From the NCBI GenBank assembly GCA_964544635.1, contig CAZJCK010000066.1:1-17330 (forward strand): a DNA stretch of 17,330 bases, read 5' to 3'. This DNA comes from CAZJCK01 sp964544635 (GTDB lineage: Bacteria > Zixibacteria > MSB-5A5 > GN15 > FEB-12). Shown piece after piece: positions 15,040 through 17,330 of this stretch. A program made the position numbers and the translations under genes. The notes under the pieces were generated by a model. The model had not been told where the DNA came from, did no database searches, and worked only from the letters and a program-made list of their open reading frames with translations. Position 1 is the first letter of the stretch; every line of letters begins with the position of its first letter.

Positions 15040-15603
15040 ATGGATCAATATGAAGTTACCATCGCCGGTTTTGGCGGCCAGGGGATTCTCACGGCCGGGC
15101 AACTGCTGGCCTATACCGGCATGCACGAAGACAAGCAGGTCATCTGGTTACCGTCGTACGGTCCGGAGATGCGCGGCGGGACGGCCTATTGCACGGTGGT
15201 CATTTCTGACGCCCGCATCGGCTCGCCGATCATCAGCAACCCGACCGGCGCGATCGTGATGAACCGGCCGTCGTTCGACAAGTTCTCGCCGATGATCAAG
15301 CCGAACGGCCTGTTGATCATCAACAGCTCGCTGATCGATGTAATGTCGGAGCGCACCGATATCACGCAACTGGACATTCCGGCCAATGACCTGGCCCTTA
15401 AGGCGGGCAACGCCAAGGCGGCGAATATTGCGATCCTCGGGGCGTTTATCGGCGCGACGGATATCGTGAAGATGGAGAATGTTCGCACCCTCCTCAACGA
15501 GAAGCTGGGCCGCAAGAAGGAGCTTCTGGAGATCAACATGAAGGTGCTGGACCAGGGCTACGAGATGGCCAGGCAGAAAATGGCGGAGAAGGAAACAGCA
15601 TGA
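15040..15603 (+). CDS. korC: 2-oxoacid:ferredoxin oxidoreductase, gamma subunit
   Basis: The 187-residue subunit is the CoA-interacting part of the Kor/Vor/Por complexes. It opens with AGFGGQGILTAGQ (9-21), the hallmark glycine-rich loop, and contains PSYGPEMRGGTAYC (38-51), also diagnostic. TGAIVMN and NGLLIINSSLI strands follow as in full-length relatives. GGAGG precedes its ATG, only one base after the beta gene. Its stop overlaps the start of the NuoE-like gene (ATGA, 15600-15603), so the diaphorase subunits are probably translated with the oxidoreductase. Confidence 0.94.
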   Translation: MDQYEVTIAGFGGQGILTAGQLLAYTGMHEDKQVIWLPSYGPEMRGGTAYCTVVISDARIGSPIISNPTGAIVMNRPSFDKFSPMIKPNGLLIINSSLIDVMSERTDITQLDIPANDLALKAGNAKAANIAILGAFIGATDIVKMENVRTLLNEKLGRKKELLEINMKVLDQGYEMARQKMAEKETA

Positions 15604-16056
15604 ATCATGACATGAGCAAGATGCCCGAGATTCTCGATCGCCATCCCAAATCGGCCGAGTCGTTGATCGCGGTGCTCCAGGATATTCAGAAAGAGTTTCA
15701 TTACCTGCCGTGCGAGGCGCTGAAGGCCGCAGCGGAGGCACTCAAGCTGCCGCTGTCGCGGGTATCGTCGGTGGCGACATTCTACAATGCGTTCAGCCTC
15801 AATCCGCGCGGCGAGACGATCATCAAGGTATGCAAGGGCACGGCCTGCCATATTCGCGGCGCTGAACTGATCCAGAATCAGTTCGAAACGCAGCTCGGCA
15901 TCAAAGCGGGCGAAACAACCGCCGACCAGAAGTTCACGCTTGAAGTTGTGGCCTGTGTCGGCGCCTGCGCCATGGCGCCGGTGGTGATGGTCAATGAACG
16001 ATACCATGGCTCGGTCAAACCGACGGGCGTGAAAAAGCTGGTGAAGGTGAAGAAGC

Positions 16057-16070
<14 letters not shown>
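15600..16070 (+). CDS. nuoE: NuoE-like thioredoxin-fold [2Fe-2S] subunit
   Basis: The 156-residue protein is the 24-kDa/NuoE-HydC-HndA type. An N-terminal helical bundle (about 10-65, with LQDIQKEFHYLP and VATFYNAFSL) is followed by a thioredoxin-like domain. The CX4C...CX3C cysteines are Cys78, Cys83, Cys119 and Cys123, ligating a [2Fe-2S] cluster. It relays electrons to or from the flavin subunit. It occurs in complex I, in bifurcating hydrogenases and in NAD-linked formate dehydrogenases. Here it follows Kor genes directly, overlapping korC by four bases, with AAGGA upstream. Its own end overlaps the next gene by 14 bases. No complex I membrane gene is in view, so a soluble NAD(H)-linked assembly is the better reading. 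Confidence 0.9.

Positions 16071-17330
<1,260 letters not shown>

Overview
The window looks like a chromosomal segment of a high-GC Gram-negative-type bacterium from the FCB side of the tree. Three things point there: a secreted fibronectin-III protein ending in a YPNPFNPET-type FlgD-like/type IX sorting-like domain, several lipoproteins with clear lipoboxes, and ferredoxin-dependent 2-oxoacid metabolism. My best guess is an uncultured lineage such as candidate division Zixibacteria or a relative. This is inferred from protein style, not from a marker gene.

Region 1 (1-5194) is a glycan locus. A truncated polysaccharide deacetylase reads leftward off the edge. Diverging from it is a tight rightward operon: a VanZ-like membrane protein with a C-terminal carbohydrate-binding-like domain, a HAD-UbiA fusion, a DprE1-like FAD oxidase and a DprE2-like SDR. 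The last three together look like a compact route from PRPP and polyprenyl phosphate to polyprenyl-phosphoryl-D-arabinofuranose, the arabinose donor known best from mycobacterial cell walls. The HAD half of the fusion is a good candidate for the 5'-phosphatase step.

Region 2 (5195-11937) is entirely leftward. From its promoter end it encodes a lipoprotein of unknown function, a citryl-CoA-lyase/citrate-synthase-like enzyme, an M24 (Xaa-Pro type) peptidase, an FN3 lipoprotein overlapping the peptidase stop, and a homocysteine S-methyltransferase-family enzyme. After a 204-base gap rich in GTTTCA/TGAAAC words comes the four-FN3 secreted protein. A strong intrinsic terminator for this strand lies at 5201-5233.

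Region 3 (11938-17330) is rightward. A divergent spacer carries a plausible sigma-70-like promoter and a bulged 5'-leader hairpin. It leads into a P-loop ATPase, a 2x[4Fe-4S] ferredoxin, the alpha, beta and gamma subunits of a 2-oxoacid:ferredoxin oxidoreductase (Kor/Vor type), then NuoE-like and NuoF-like subunits. NuoF runs off the right edge. The NuoE and NuoF genes overlap their predecessors, so the oxidoreductase and an NAD(H)-diaphorase module appear to be made together. This suggests 2-oxoacid oxidation or reductive carboxylation tied to the NADH pool. With the nearby citryl-CoA-lyase-like gene, it invites the question of a reductive TCA segment.
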